From contig CAYRJN010000110.1 of NCBI GenBank assembly GCA_964424545.1, positions 1-12,743 on the forward strand: a stretch of 12,743 bases of DNA, written 5' to 3'. Positions 12,688-12,743 of the stretch are shown here, one piece after another (position 1 is the first letter of the stretch; each line of letters starts with the position of its first letter). A program made the translations under genes and the position numbers. This DNA comes from JAUVIB01 sp964424545. GTDB lineage: Bacteria; Calditrichota; Calditrichia; Calditrichales; Calditrichaceae. The notes beneath the pieces are model-generated. The model made no database searches. It was given only the letters and a program-made list of their open reading frames with translations, and was not told the origin of the DNA.

Positions 12688-12743
12688 TTATTTAATAAAT
12701 CAGGTTAAATTCACTTTTAAATGGTAACTAAGTGTATTGCTTC

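Overview
The window is AT-rich DNA from a Gram-negative bacterium. It carries lipoprotein and Sec signal peptides, an outer-membrane-type protein, a DNA polymerase III chi subunit, a DUF5939-type adenylate cyclase and Shine-Dalgarno starts. The set would fit a lineage of the FCB/Calditrichota sort, or possibly a spirochaete. No marker here fixes the taxonomy, so treat this as a weak inference.

Layout, left to right. (1) 1-391: the catalytic end of an IS4/IS1634-type transposase runs off the left edge; it has no usable start codon. (2) 392-2461 (-): a GH20 family beta-N-acetylhexosaminidase-like lipoprotein. (3) 2774-3861 (-): an outer-membrane-type protein and holC, which overlap by one base. 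(4) 4089-5341 (-): a small membrane-fusion-like protein and an exported fibronectin-III-like protein, closed by a clear terminator. (5) 5521-6372 (+): the most unusual part, two tandem, exported Cys/Lys/Gly-repeat proteins with Cys spaced every five residues and GKCGGDK motifs. They resemble HvfA/bufferin-type metal-binding RiPP precursors. A perfect FNR-type box, TTGAT-N4-ATCAA, lies between them and the divergent membrane-fusion operon. (6) 6696-7661 (+): an aldo/keto reductase. (7) 7740-9467 (+): NfeD-like protein, SPFH/paraslipin and an uncatalogued 53-residue membrane protein, closed by a terminator; a membrane-quality or microdomain module. (8) 9587-11043 (+): a nucleoside phosphorylase/hydrolase-fold protein and a GT2 glycosyltransferase. 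(9) 11021-12106 (-): an adenylate cyclase with an N-terminal zinc ribbon; its 3' end overlaps the glycosyltransferase. (10) 12247-12743 (-): a decayed CpdA-like metallophosphoesterase with in-frame stops, upstream of the cyclase.

The best candidate for an undescribed system is the Cys-repeat pair at 5521-6372 with its FNR-type box and divergent membrane-fusion operon. No modifying enzyme (DUF692/MNIO or a DUF2063 partner) is visible here, so any RiPP maturation would have to be encoded elsewhere. The second theme is cAMP: a cyclase retained next to a broken phosphodiesterase-like gene.
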